Shown: positions 34,596 to 44,034, counted from the stretch's first letter. The stretch: DNA of 64,000 bases from Zunongwangia sp. HGR-M22 (GCF_027594425.1 NZ_CP115159.1:2496001-2560000), one strand, 5' to 3'. Numbers and translations are program-made. The notes: generated from the letters alone by a model not told the origin.

Positions 34596-35915
34596 CTATT
34601 CACTAATTTTCGGAACTCTAAACAGCAAAACAATTCCGCCAATAAAAAACAAGACTAAAAATAAAATTGAGTTTCTTATACTTCCGGTAAGTTGAGCAAT
34701 TAAACCATACATAAACATTCCTATCACGATACCTATTTTTTCTGATACATCATAAAAACTGAAGTAACTGGCAGTATCGATAGCATTTTCGGGTAACATC
34801 TTTGAATAAGTTGAACGAGATAATGACTGAATCCCTCCCATTACCAAGCCAACACTGGCTGCTGCTACATAAAATTGATTGGGAGTAGTAACAAAATAGG
34901 CATACACACATATTAATACCCAGATAATATTTATAAAAATTAGTGTTTTAATATTACCAATCTTGGCTGCTAATTTAGAAGTGAGTGTCGCTCCCAAAAC
35001 TGCTACTAACTGAATCAATAATATACTTACAATGAGCCCCGTAGTAGCATCCTTTTCTCCCCAGTCTAATTCTTCAATACCAAAATATGTGGCAATAAGC
35101 ATAATAGTTTGCACCGCCATACTGTAAACGAAAAAAGCGATAAGATATCTTTTGAGTTGTAAATTTTGTTTTAAGGATTTCCATATTTTCCGAAGTTCTT
35201 TAAATCCATTAAATAATACATTTTTGGTCAATTTTGCTTTTTTTGTTCCTTTTGGCAAATAATAATAAGTATACTGACTAAAACCTATCCACCAAACTCC
35301 GGTTAGCACAAAAGAAAGACGGGTAGGCAAACCTTCATCTTCGAAACCGAACATCTCATATTTTAGGATCATCAATAAACAAAGAACTAGCAAGATTACA
35401 CTTCCAATATATCCTAAGGAAAATCCCTTCGCACTTATTTTATCTTGCTGATCGGGAAAAGCGATATCGGGTAGATAACTATTATAAAATACTAAACTTG
35501 CCCAGAACCCAATTAGGGCTAGAAAATAACATAGCAATCCAAACCATAAATAATCCAAATCGAACCAAAACAATCCTATACAGGAAATTGCGCCCAGATA
35601 ACAAAAGAATTTTAAAAAATTCTTTTTATTCCCCACATAATCAGCAATCCCCGAAAGAAAAGGACTAAGCCCAGAAACTACTAAAAAAGCAGCCGCAGTT
35701 ACATAAGAAATTAAAGAATCGTTATTAAAATCTATTCCAAGAAAACGAACCGCATCGTCAATTTTATTTCCTTCAGCATCTTTTATAATTGTAAGCGCAC
35801 CATAAAAAATGGGGAATATTGCTGAAGAGATAACCAGACTGTAAACCGAGTTTGCCCAGTCGTAAAATGCCCATGCGTTAAGTAGCTTTTTGCTACCTTT
35901 TCGAAGATTTTTCAT
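34596..35915 (-). CDS. MFS transporter of the Atg22/UMF1 type
   Basis: The 439-residue protein has about 12 membrane segments and the group signature AWAFYDWANSVYSLVI at its N-terminus. Also visible is the loop motif GIADYVGNKKNFLKFF. Bacterial members are uncharacterised putative transporters; the yeast relative exports amino acids from the vacuole. It has no obvious operon partner. The M48 protease gene upstream is separated from it by a terminator. Confidence 0.87.
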   Translation of the reverse strand: MKNLRKGSKKLLNAWAFYDWANSVYSLVISSAIFPIFYGALTIIKDAEGNKIDDAVRFLGIDFNNDSLISYVTAAAFLVVSGLSPFLSGIADYVGNKKNFLKFFCYLGAISCIGLFWFDLDYLWFGLLCYFLALIGFWASLVFYNSYLPDIAFPDQQDKISAKGFSLGYIGSVILLVLCLLMILKYEMFGFEDEGLPTRLSFVLTGVWWIGFSQYTYYYLPKGTKKAKLTKNVLFNGFKELRKIWKSLKQNLQLKRYLIAFFVYSMAVQTIMLIATYFGIEELDWGEKDATTGLIVSILLIQLVAVLGATLTSKLAAKIGNIKTLIFINIIWVLICVYAYFVTTPNQFYVAAASVGLVMGGIQSLSRSTYSKMLPENAIDTASYFSFYDVSEKIGIVIGMFMYGLIAQLTGSIRNSILFLVLFFIGGIVLLFRVPKISE

Positions 35916-35926
35916 GGACTAAAAAT

Positions 35927-35956
35927 AAAAAAGCTACACCAATAGTGCAGCTTTTT
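35927..35956 (-). terminator. Terminator of the M48 protease gene
   Basis: On the minus strand AAAAAGCTGCAC pairs with GTGTAGCTTTTT (one G-U pair) with flanking A and T runs. Confidence 0.75.
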
Positions 35957-35978
35957 CAATTTATTTATTTGTAAAATT

Positions 35979-36803
35979 TTATTCGAAACTGGTTACTCCA
36001 TATTTTCTAGCTTCAGCTTTAGCTTCTGGAGCCCATGCCTCTAAATTACTTATCCTTGTTTGGTTTGAAGGGTGGGTACTTAAAAACTCTGGTGTTGAAG
36101 CTCCTCCACTATTTTGTTGCATTCTTCTCCAAAGATCTGCTGCTTCATCTGGATTATAGCCTGCAATTGCCATTAAAGTTAGACCTATTCTATCTGCTTC
36201 AGCCTCCTGACTTCTACTAAAAGGTAACATTACACCAACCTGAGATCCAATCCCGTAGGCCTGGGCAAATATTTGTTGAGTTTGCTCACTTTTTCCACTT
36301 AATGCTACGGTTCCTGCAACTGCGCCTAATTGCTGTATTTGAGCTCTACTCATTCGTTGTGCACCATGATCTGCCAACGCATGAGCCACCTCGTGTCCCA
36401 TAACTACTGCTAAACCAGTTTCATCCTGGGTAATAGGTAGAATACCCGTATAGACCACGGTTTTTCCTCCTGGCATTGCAAAAGCATTTACTTGATTATC
36501 CTGAACAAGATTATACTCGAATCTAAAATCATCTAAAAATCCTTGGTAACCATTCGCATTTAAATAACGCTCTGCTGCGGTTTTGATTTTATCTCCTATT
36601 CTTTTTACCATTCTGGCATCTGCCGTACCCGTTACCACATTACTACTATCTAAAAATGCGTCGTACTGCTGAAATGATGACGGGAACAATTGATCATTAC
36701 TTACAAAATTGAGATTCTTTTCTCCTGTGAAAGGATTTACCTTACAAGCGACTACTGTAAGAGTAACAGCAAAAAGAACTAATACCCACTGCTTAATTTT
36801 CAT
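35979..36803 (-). CDS. M48-family metalloprotease, lipoprotein
   Basis: The 274-residue protein has a lipobox at C20 (LTVVAC) and the zinc motif HEVAH at 137-141 in VVMGHEVAHALADHG. The third ligand region is EAEADRIGLTLMAIAGYNP, and STHPSNQTRI closes the catalytic domain. It resembles the periplasmic M48 proteases BepA, LoiP and YcaL, which act on outer-membrane proteins, but it lacks TPR repeats. Expected location is the periplasmic face of a membrane. It is monocistronic. Confidence 0.92.
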   Translation of the reverse strand: MKIKQWVLVLFAVTLTVVACKVNPFTGEKNLNFVSNDQLFPSSFQQYDAFLDSSNVVTGTADARMVKRIGDKIKTAAERYLNANGYQGFLDDFRFEYNLVQDNQVNAFAMPGGKTVVYTGILPITQDETGLAVVMGHEVAHALADHGAQRMSRAQIQQLGAVAGTVALSGKSEQTQQIFAQAYGIGSQVGVMLPFSRSQEAEADRIGLTLMAIAGYNPDEAADLWRRMQQNSGGASTPEFLSTHPSNQTRISNLEAWAPEAKAEARKYGVTSFE

Positions 36804-36929
36804 AGTTTAATAGATTAATTTTGTTAAAATTACAAAAGCGAAACCTGTTTAAAGATTTGTTTAAGTAGGATTTAACAAATAAAATATGAGAAAACAAGAA
36901 ATAATTAAACATCATATCCTCATTAAATC

Positions 36930-37799
36930 ATGGCGAAGAAACATAAAGATAAAACTCCAGTACAGCAATTATTACTCCCCACCTATCTTTTATATACCGG
37001 AAAGATTTTAAACTGGCTGTCCCCTTACTTGGCAAGTAAATTTGCAGGGAAATTATTTCTCACTCCACATAAATACAAATTACCTCAGCGCGAAAAAGAA
37101 ATGGATTCAAATTCCATTCAATCAAAAGTTATTCTACCTAAAAGTAACAGAGAAATTGTGGTCTATGAATATGGAAAAAGCAACAAAAAGGTTTTATTAG
37201 TTCATGGTTGGAGCGGACGTGGAACTCAACTTTCTAAAATCGCAGATGCTTTGCTAAAAATGGGATTTAGTACGCTAAGCTTCGATGCTCCCGCGCATGG
37301 AAAAGCCCCCGGAAAAATGAGCATGATGCCACATTTTATCGAAGCCATTCATTTCCTTAAAAAAGAATTTGGGCCATTTCATTCAATTATTGGTCATTCT
37401 TTAGGTGGTATGTCAACTTTAAAGGCACTAAAAGAAGGTTTCCCTGCAGATAAAGCCGTGATTATAGGCACTGCGAATAGCATCACTAAATTAACTGAAG
37501 AATTTGTCCAAAATCTACACATGGATAAAGAAGTAGCCTACCTGCTTAAGTCTAATTTTGACGAAAAATTTGGTCAGGATATGGATAATTATTCCGGAGC
37601 AATTTCAGCACAAAGTGTTTTTACCCCAACTCTGGTGATTCACGATAAAGATGATGTTGATGTAAATTACCAGTGTGCCGAAGAAATCCATAAACAACTA
37701 AAAAGCAGCGAGCTTTATTTAACTGAAGGCTTAGGCCATCGCCGAATTTTAGGAGATCCAACTGTTATTAACAAAATCACAACGTTCATCACGGCATAA
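36930..37799 (+). CDS. Alpha/beta hydrolase
   Basis: The 289-residue protein has the alpha/beta hydrolase fold with oxyanion motif LLVHGWSGRG at 89-98. The nucleophile S157 lies in IIGHSLGG, an aspartate at 241 or 242 in HDKDDVDVNY, and the catalytic H270 in GLGHRRIL. There is no signal peptide, so it is cytosolic. The substrate is unknown. It lies 26 bases upstream of the exported msrB on the same strand and could be cotranscribed with it. Confidence 0.88.
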   Translation: MAKKHKDKTPVQQLLLPTYLLYTGKILNWLSPYLASKFAGKLFLTPHKYKLPQREKEMDSNSIQSKVILPKSNREIVVYEYGKSNKKVLLVHGWSGRGTQLSKIADALLKMGFSTLSFDAPAHGKAPGKMSMMPHFIEAIHFLKKEFGPFHSIIGHSLGGMSTLKALKEGFPADKAVIIGTANSITKLTEEFVQNLHMDKEVAYLLKSNFDEKFGQDMDNYSGAISAQSVFTPTLVIHDKDDVDVNYQCAEEIHKQLKSSELYLTEGLGHRRILGDPTVINKITTFITA

Positions 37800-37825
37800 T
37801 CTTTGTAACTTTCAAAATAAAAACA

Positions 37826-38314
37826 ATGAGAAAGTTACTATTTATAATGCTTGCGACTTTTTCGCTTGTCAGTTGCAAGGGAAATGCTCAAGAAGAAAAA
37901 GCACGAAAAAAGCAACAATTTGAAATTTCTAAATCTGAAAGTGAATGGAAAAAAGAACTTACAGATGCCGAATTTAAAGTGCTTCGAAAAAAAGCTACAG
38001 AACGCCCTTTCTCTAGTGACTTATTAACTGTAAAAGGAAACGGAACGTTTACCTGTGCTGCTTGCGGAAACGAACTTTACGAAAACAAATACAAGTTCGA
38101 AAGCGGTACCGGCTGGCCAAGTTTTGATCGCGCTATCGAGGGCGGAGTTGCTTTTGGATCTGATTCTAAGTTAGGTTACCAAAGAGATGAAGTTCACTGT
38201 GCAAAATGCGGCGGTCATTTGGGGCACGTATTTAATGACGGGCCAAGAGAAACTACCGGAAAGAGACACTGTATAAACGGTGTCGCTATGGACTTTGAAG
38301 CAACCAACAAATAA
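37826..38314 (+). CDS. msrB: Methionine sulfoxide reductase B, exported lipoprotein
   Basis: The 162-residue protein has a lipoprotein signal with C17 (FSLVSC) and a full MsrB domain. Zinc cysteines are C77/C80 and C125/C128. The catalytic C149 lies in KRHCINGVAMDFE. The usual resolving position in the GxGWPSF motif is threonine (SGTGWPSF), so recycling must use another thiol. It reduces methionine-R-sulfoxide in proteins, here probably outside the inner membrane. It is followed 8 bases later by a second, cytosolic msrB. Confidence 0.93.
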   Translation: MRKLLFIMLATFSLVSCKGNAQEEKARKKQQFEISKSESEWKKELTDAEFKVLRKKATERPFSSDLLTVKGNGTFTCAACGNELYENKYKFESGTGWPSFDRAIEGGVAFGSDSKLGYQRDEVHCAKCGGHLGHVFNDGPRETTGKRHCINGVAMDFEATNK

Positions 38315-38322
38315 AATTAGCA

Positions 38323-38718
38323 ATGAAAAAATACAATATAGAAAAATCGGATGCTGAATGGAAAGAACAGCTTTCTGATGAACAATACCGAGTATTAAGA
38401 AAAAAAGGAACAGAAGCGCCGCACACCGGTAAATACAATTTACATTTTGAAGATGGAGCGTATCGATGCGCAGCTTGTAACGAGAAATTATTCGAAAGTG
38501 ATAGCAAATTTGAAAGTGGTTGTGGATGGCCAAGTTTTGATGAAGCCATTGAAGGGAAAATCGAGTATTTACAAGATCGAACCTTCGGGATGATTAGAAC
38601 CGAAATTTTGTGTGCAAACTGCGGAAGTCATTTAGGGCATGTTTTTGACGATGGCCCTACAGAAACAGGGCAGCGCTATTGTGTAAACTCGGCCAGTATA
38701 GATTTTAAAAACAATTAA
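38323..38718 (+). CDS. msrB: Methionine sulfoxide reductase B, cytosolic
   Basis: The 131-residue protein is an MsrB domain without a signal peptide. Zinc cysteines are C49/C52 and C97/C100, and the catalytic C120 lies in QRYCVNSASIDF. A resolving cysteine C67 is present in ESGCGWPSFD, which the exported neighbour lacks. It is thus likely to use thioredoxin through a C120-C67 disulfide. It is the second gene of a tandem msrB pair, 8 bases after the first. Confidence 0.94.
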   Translation: MKKYNIEKSDAEWKEQLSDEQYRVLRKKGTEAPHTGKYNLHFEDGAYRCAACNEKLFESDSKFESGCGWPSFDEAIEGKIEYLQDRTFGMIRTEILCANCGSHLGHVFDDGPTETGQRYCVNSASIDFKNN

Positions 38719-38741
38719 AAAACCTTTAAATATTAACCACT

Positions 38742-39302
38742 ATGAAAAAGATATTCACTTTATTATTTGTAACCACATTTTTATTTACCTCATGCTCTGA
38801 TGATGGTGAACCAGGACCACAGGGACCACAAGGTCCTCCGGGAGAAGATGGACTTGACAGATTAGCTTATACTTTAGAAGAGCAAATTACTTTTGATTAT
38901 TATGATGACACGAATAGTTATTCAAGGGTAATTATAATTCCAGATGATGTGCAAACAATAAACCCTGAAGCTGATGCGGTTTTAGTTTATCGATATCGAG
39001 AAATTCAAGATAATGACGGGAATTTTATAGATACCTGGAGTTTAATACCTCAAAATTTCTTTCTAAACGATGGAACAATTCAATATGTTTACAATCATAC
39101 TCCGTCAGATGTAGAGATCATTATTGAAGGAAATTTTGATTTAAGTAACCTTAGTACAGATTACACCAATAATCAAATCTTTAGAGTAGTTGTTGTTCCT
39201 TCAGACTATTTAGCTTCCCACAATGAACTTGATATTGCTAACTATAATGCAGTAATGAAAGAATTGAATCTTAAAACTTCAGATATAAAAATGGCTAATT
39301 AA
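38742..39302 (+). CDS. Lipoprotein with a short collagen-like segment
   Basis: The 186-residue protein has the lipobox FTSC, then six Gly-X-Y triplets (from GEP to GLD) directly after the acylated cysteine. The globular domain begins YTLEEQITFDYYDD. Similar collagen-tethered lipoproteins occur throughout Bacteroidota. The triplet stretch is too short for a stable triple helix on its own and may be a stalk. The domain function is unknown. It follows the msrB pair by 23 bases and ends with its own terminator. Confidence 0.8.
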   Translation: MKKIFTLLFVTTFLFTSCSDDGEPGPQGPQGPPGEDGLDRLAYTLEEQITFDYYDDTNSYSRVIIIPDDVQTINPEADAVLVYRYREIQDNDGNFIDTWSLIPQNFFLNDGTIQYVYNHTPSDVEIIIEGNFDLSNLSTDYTNNQIFRVVVVPSDYLASHNELDIANYNAVMKELNLKTSDIKMAN

Positions 39303-39327
39303 GCTTCTTTATATTTTAAAACTCAAC

Positions 39328-39358
39328 GGCTTTATCTTTTTAGATAAAGCCTTTTTTA
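39328..39358 (+). terminator. Terminator after the collagen-like lipoprotein gene
   Basis: GGCTTTATCT pairs perfectly with AGATAAAGCC around TTTT, followed by a T run. Confidence 0.88.
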
Positions 39359-39471
39359 TTTCAGAAGAAATCCCAAAAACTTTTAGCCAATCCCACAACT
39401 TCAAAACTTTTCGGTTAAGGGATTATTCCGTAAATTCGCAGGAACTATTTTTTGTATAAAAAAATCTAAAT

Positions 39472-40863
39472 ATGAGTAAATACGATATCATTGTTTTAGG
39501 TAGTGGCCCGGGTGGTTATGTTACGGCAATCCGTGCTTCACAATTAGGCTTTAAAACGGCGATTGTGGAAAAAGAAAACCTTGGTGGTGTTTGTCTAAAC
39601 TGGGGATGTATCCCTACAAAAGCACTGCTTAAAAGTGCAGAGGTTTTTGACTATCTTAAACATGCTGAAGACTACGGCTTAAAATTAGAGAATCCAGATA
39701 AGGATTTTGGTGCTGTAATTAAAAGAAGTCGTGACGTTGCTAACGGTATGAGTAAGGGCGTACAGTTCCTTATGAAAAAAAACAAAATCGATGTTATCGA
39801 TGGTTATGGTAAACTTAAGGCTGGTAAAAAAGTTGAAGTTACCGATGCTAAGGATAAAAAGACAGAATATTCTGCCGACCATATTATTGTAGCTACAGGG
39901 GCTCGTTCTCGCGAACTGCCTAACCTAAAACAAGACGGTAAAAAAGTTATCGGATATCGTGAGGCTATGTCTTTAGACAAGCAACCAAAGAAAATGATCG
40001 TTGTGGGTAGTGGTGCGATTGGTGTTGAGTTTGCTCATTTTTATAACTCAATGGGAACCGAGGTGACTATCGTAGAATTCTTACCAAACCTGGTGCCTTT
40101 AGAAGACGAGGATGTATCTAAACAATTTGAGCGTAGCGTTAAGAAAGCCGGAATTAAAGTGATGACCAACTCTTCTGTAGAGAGCGTTGATACTTCTGGT
40201 GAAGGCGTTAAAGCTAAAGTAAAAACCAAAAAAGGAGAAGAAACTTTAGAAGCTGATATTGTACTTTCTGCAGTTGGTATTAAAACAAATATCGAAAATA
40301 TTGGTCTTGAAAAATTAGGGATCAAAACCGATAAAGATAAGATCGTTGTAGACGATTTTTATAAAACAAATAAAGACGGAATTTACGCTATTGGCGATGT
40401 TGTTCATGGTCCAGCCCTTGCTCACGTTGCTTCTGCGGAAGGAATTATTTGTGTTGAAAAAATTAAAGGAATGAATGTACAACCATTAGACTACGGAAAT
40501 ATTCCTGGTTGTACTTACGCTACTCCTGAAATTGCATCAGTTGGTTTTACTGAAAAACAAGCTAAAGAAGCTGGTTACGAAATTAAAGTGGGTAAATTCC
40601 CATTCTCTGCTTCTGGTAAAGCAAAAGCTGCCGGAAAATCAGACGGATTCGTAAAAGTAATCTTTGATGCAAAATACGGCGAATGGTTAGGATGCCACAT
40701 GATTGGTGCCGGCGTTACCGATATGATTGCTGAAGCGGTTCTTGGTAGAAAATTAGAAACTACAGGACATGAAGTATTAAAAACAGTTCACCCTCACCCA
40801 ACAATGAGTGAAGCGGTTATGGAAGCTGTTGCTGCTGCTTACGATGAAGTAATCCATATCTAA
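39472..40863 (+). CDS. lpdA: Dihydrolipoyl dehydrogenase
   Basis: The 463-residue flavoprotein has the FAD motif GSGPGGYVTAIRA at 10-22 and the redox disulfide C41/C46 in GGVCLNWGCIPTK. The NAD motif GSGAIGVEFA lies in the middle, IYAIGDV follows, and the C-terminal active-site HPHPTMSE is present. It is the E3 component of 2-oxoacid dehydrogenase complexes and can also reduce lipoyl-dependent Ohr in other bacteria. It stands alone, with no E1 or E2 gene nearby. Confidence 0.97.
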   Translation: MSKYDIIVLGSGPGGYVTAIRASQLGFKTAIVEKENLGGVCLNWGCIPTKALLKSAEVFDYLKHAEDYGLKLENPDKDFGAVIKRSRDVANGMSKGVQFLMKKNKIDVIDGYGKLKAGKKVEVTDAKDKKTEYSADHIIVATGARSRELPNLKQDGKKVIGYREAMSLDKQPKKMIVVGSGAIGVEFAHFYNSMGTEVTIVEFLPNLVPLEDEDVSKQFERSVKKAGIKVMTNSSVESVDTSGEGVKAKVKTKKGEETLEADIVLSAVGIKTNIENIGLEKLGIKTDKDKIVVDDFYKTNKDGIYAIGDVVHGPALAHVASAEGIICVEKIKGMNVQPLDYGNIPGCTYATPEIASVGFTEKQAKEAGYEIKVGKFPFSASGKAKAAGKSDGFVKVIFDAKYGEWLGCHMIGAGVTDMIAEAVLGRKLETTGHEVLKTVHPHPTMSEAVMEAVAAAYDEVIHI

Positions 40864-40918
40864 AATTTAGTATTAGATTTTCAGATTATAGACTTGTGGT
40901 CTTTAATCTAAAAAAATT

Positions 40919-40952
40919 AAGCCCTGAAAAACAAGATTTTCAGGGCTTTTTT
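40919..40952 (+). terminator. Terminator of lpdA
   Basis: AAGCCCTGAAAA pairs perfectly with TTTTCAGGGCTT (12 bases) around a 6-base loop and a T run follows. It also faces the convergent phosphoesterase gene. Confidence 0.92.
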
Positions 40953-40982
40953 AGTTTATGCTATATTTCGAAATTCTCTAAA

Positions 40983-42155
40983 CTAGAGAGCTATTTGTTC
41001 TCCACTTTCTTTCACTCTATAATAGTTGTTTCCTAAAATCATTAAACCCTCAGAATCATAATCTGGCCAATTTTTATGATAATCCTTGGCATGTTTTACA
41101 TCAATCGCAAATACTTTTCCTTCGTAGAATTTCTTAACTTTAAATTGTGGTGTATGGCCCACGATAACCGCTTTAGCATTGAATTTTTCTAAAGGTCTTT
41201 CAATTTCCTTCTGGCTAAGATCCTCTTTAAAGTAACCTCTATACCAGCTTATTCCTTTTTTAGATGAAATCAAAAGTTCTTTTTCATCTTTATCAACCTT
41301 TGGATACGGCGCTTTATAATAAGTAGACCTTAAATACTGATTAATTTCAGGGATAGACATCTCAAGTTCCGCAAGATCTGGATGAAGCCCTCCATGAACA
41401 AAAATATTCCCATTTATAGATTCTATGGTATTTTTACTAGCTAACCAATTACCTAAAACCGATTTTCGGCTATAAAGTTGAGATTGTGTCTTATCAATCA
41501 TCGACGCGACAAAAGTATATTTTAAAGAAGACGCTTGATGATCTCCATACATATTTTTTAATTCATGATTACCGAGTATAAAATGTACCTGGCCTCCATG
41601 TTCTTCTGCATCCTGTTCCAGCTTATAAATAAACCACAATACCTGTGTTGTAGAAAAGCCTCGATCTACAAAATCTCCTAGTAAAACAAGGTGATTCCCT
41701 CCAAATATCCATTTTAGATTGCTATCTATTACCTGATTCTGAATTAAGAAATTCCTAAAAGCATTAAAACCGCTTTCGATATCAGAGATTGCAAGAATTT
41801 TTTTATCGTCTTTATAAATACTTTTTGGGGAAGTCATCGCCGGTCTTATAGTAAAATTGAAGCTAGAGGAATCCAATGGAAAAAATACCGAAGCTGGAAT
41901 TTTATCCGCAGCAGCATATTTCTTAGCTGTAATATAAAAGCCATCATCCTTATTTCCTTGTATGTATTTTACGTTAACCGTACTGTCATTCTCATAAAAA
42001 GCATAAGGACCTTCACCGTTAAAATTAAGACGAGAAGGGTTGTGTCCATAGGTTAATTGCGCACCTTCATAGATCCCAAACGGGATTAAAATTAGTAATA
42101 CAAAAGCCATTGTAAAACCTACATGTTTTAGATATCTAACCAAACGTGTTTTCAT
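40983..42155 (-). CDS. Membrane-anchored calcineurin-like metallophosphoesterase
   Basis: The start is the ATG at 42155 (MKTRLVRYLKHVGF), giving 390 residues with one N-terminal membrane span (FTMAFVLLILIPFGIYEG). The earlier in-frame ATG adds 26 residues with no clear role. The metallophosphoesterase motifs are AISDIESGF (first block), LLGDFVDRG, LGNHELKN and VGHTPQF, in the usual order. It resembles Shelphs-like bacterial phosphatases. The domain probably faces the periplasm. The substrate is unknown. It is divergent from a LytS/LytTR pair. Confidence 0.88.
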   Translation of the reverse strand: MKTRLVRYLKHVGFTMAFVLLILIPFGIYEGAQLTYGHNPSRLNFNGEGPYAFYENDSTVNVKYIQGNKDDGFYITAKKYAAADKIPASVFFPLDSSSFNFTIRPAMTSPKSIYKDDKKILAISDIESGFNAFRNFLIQNQVIDSNLKWIFGGNHLVLLGDFVDRGFSTTQVLWFIYKLEQDAEEHGGQVHFILGNHELKNMYGDHQASSLKYTFVASMIDKTQSQLYSRKSVLGNWLASKNTIESINGNIFVHGGLHPDLAELEMSIPEINQYLRSTYYKAPYPKVDKDEKELLISSKKGISWYRGYFKEDLSQKEIERPLEKFNAKAVIVGHTPQFKVKKFYEGKVFAIDVKHAKDYHKNWPDYDSEGLMILGNNYYRVKESGEQIAL

Positions 42156-42349
42156 TTTTAAATTAATTATTTTATATGTTTTCTGAAAACAAATTTGCTT
42201 ACCAATTACTAAGTGATGAAAAAAATGTGACAAGCTGTTGCTAAATAGTGACTAAGTATTTTATCACCAAAATATCTAAGTTCAAACCATGATAAACCTG
42301 CTTGATCACTATTTTAAGGTCGTTACCAATAATCTAAGTATTTTGCAAC

Positions 42350-43168
42350 ATGATTAAGAATATTACCGCAAAGCAGTTGTTCGCGATAAAATCTATTGTA
42401 GTTTTATCGATTTTGGTTCCACTAACTATCCTTACTTATGAGACTATAGTTCTTGGAAATAACCAAGTAGTTTTCCTTGAAGATTATCCAAATTTCATAA
42501 GCTTCTCGATACTTATTTACTACAGTTTAATTTTAGTTTTTGGTTTTATCTGGCTTGTAATTCAACTAAAATCGATTACAGTCTTAAAAACAGAAAAGAA
42601 AAAAAATGAACTAATGCACCTTCAAAATCAAGTAAATCCTCACTTCTTTTTTAATATGCTGAATAATCTATACGGAGTTGTAGGAAAAGATACTGCTAAA
42701 GCAAAAAGTCTTATTTTGAAATTATCGGAATTAATGAGGTATAGCATTTATGAAGGAGAAAAGGCCGAAGTTAGTATTAGTGAAGAAATAAATTATTTAG
42801 AAAGTTTTATAGAGTTAAATAAAATTAGATACCATAAACAAGTAGATATTCAACTAGACATTAATATTGCTGATCACAACTATAAATTAATGCCGTTAAT
42901 GTTTATCACTTTATTAGAAAATGCTTTTAAGCATGGTGTAGATACTAAAAGAGATAAAGCGTTTGTTTCTATTAAACTTTCTGATTTGAATAATGTTATT
43001 TACTTTGAAGTAAAAAATAACTATGAAATAAGCGATGATAATAAACCTGATGGAATTGGACTAAAGAATTTAAAACGTCGATTACTACTAGCTTATCCCA
43101 AAAGACATAGTCTAAATATCACTAATAAGGATTCAGTTTTTAAAGCAACTTTACAAATAAAAAAATGA
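42350..43168 (+). CDS. LytS-type sensor histidine kinase
   Basis: The 272-residue protein has two membrane spans (about 13-33 and 50-72) with a short external loop. A His_kinase domain follows, with H98 in NQVNPHFFFNMLNNLYG, and then an ATPase domain (LENAFKHGVD, DGIGLKNLKRRL). This short form, with no separate sensory domain, is common in Bacteroidota. It overlaps the LytTR regulator by ATGA (4 bases), so the two form a two-component system. Confidence 0.94.
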   Translation: MIKNITAKQLFAIKSIVVLSILVPLTILTYETIVLGNNQVVFLEDYPNFISFSILIYYSLILVFGFIWLVIQLKSITVLKTEKKKNELMHLQNQVNPHFFFNMLNNLYGVVGKDTAKAKSLILKLSELMRYSIYEGEKAEVSISEEINYLESFIELNKIRYHKQVDIQLDINIADHNYKLMPLMFITLLENAFKHGVDTKRDKAFVSIKLSDLNNVIYFEVKNNYEISDDNKPDGIGLKNLKRRLLLAYPKRHSLNITNKDSVFKATLQIKK

Positions 43169-43863
43169 CAAAATACCTGATAATAGATGACGAGCCGATA
43201 GCTCATGAAATCATACAGGAATATTGCGATTTAATTCCGGGGTTAGTATTGGCTAAAAATTGTTTTGACGCTTTAGAAGCTTTAGAATTTCTTAGAAATA
43301 ATACGGTAGATTTAATTTTTCTGGATTTAAACATGCCCAAATTAAAAGGTTTTGACTTTTTAAAATCCTTAGCAAATCCTCCAAAAGTTATCGTTACTAC
43401 TGCTTATAAAGAATATGCCTTAGAGGGCTACGAATTAGCCATTACAGACTATCTTTTAAAACCATTCAGTTTTGAACGGTTTTTAAAAGCAGTAAATAAA
43501 GCATTGCACGCTCCAAAAAATCATTTAAACAATACCGTATCTCAAAATCCAGCACCAGAGTATATTTTTATCTATAGCGATAAAAAGCACATACAAGTAA
43601 AGGTTGATGATATTTTATACATTCAGGCAGCAGGGAATTATTGCAAAATTATGCTTGAAGAAAATCAGATCATGGTACGAAAAAAACTTTCTGAAATGAT
43701 AGATAAATTAAATACTCAAAATTTTCTGAGAGTACATAAATCCTTCGTTGTTGCTATAAGAAAAATCACTTCTATAGAGGGCAATCGAATAGCAGTAGCT
43801 AGTCATTTTATTCCAATAGGGAAAATTTACAAAACTGCAGTAGATACTTTTATTCAAAAATAG
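43165..43863 (+). CDS. LytTR-family response regulator
   Basis: The 232-residue protein has an N-terminal receiver (DDEP at 8-11, D54 in LIFLDLNMPKLKGFDF) and a C-terminal LytTR DNA-binding domain (KHIQVKVDDILYIQAAGNY, FLRVHKSFVV). It is the partner of the overlapping LytS-type kinase. LytTR regulators bind direct repeats near their targets. No operator was assigned here, and the divergent phosphoesterase gene is a possible target. Confidence 0.95.
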   Translation: MTKYLIIDDEPIAHEIIQEYCDLIPGLVLAKNCFDALEALEFLRNNTVDLIFLDLNMPKLKGFDFLKSLANPPKVIVTTAYKEYALEGYELAITDYLLKPFSFERFLKAVNKALHAPKNHLNNTVSQNPAPEYIFIYSDKKHIQVKVDDILYIQAAGNYCKIMLEENQIMVRKKLSEMIDKLNTQNFLRVHKSFVVAIRKITSIEGNRIAVASHFIPIGKIYKTAVDTFIQK

Positions 43864-43978
43864 CATTTAGCAATCCTCAAAATTATATTGCTAAAGCACT
43901 AAATTATAGGAGCAAAAAAACTACATAAGCGCGAGCCCATGAGGCATGTATTAGAAAATTATAATTTTATTTCGAGGC

Positions 43979-44004
43979 ATCCCGATAGCCATAGGAATCG
44001 GGAT
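43979..44004. repeat. Intergenic hairpin repeat
   Basis: ATCCCGAT and ATCGGGAT form a perfect 8-base stem around a 10-base loop. This palindrome resembles dispersed repeats I recall from flavobacterial genomes and abuts the repeat at 44010-44034. Confidence 0.5.
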
Positions 44005-44009
44005 CGGAG

Positions 44010-44034
44010 CATTTAATCTCGATCATCGAGTTAA
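44010..44034. repeat. Dispersed palindromic repeat, copy 2
   Basis: CATTTAATCTCGATCATCGAG plus flanks nearly matches 10441-10464, with a C/G change at the palindrome centre and one inserted T. It lies about 10 bases from the 3' end of the Dph6-like gene. Confidence 0.6.
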
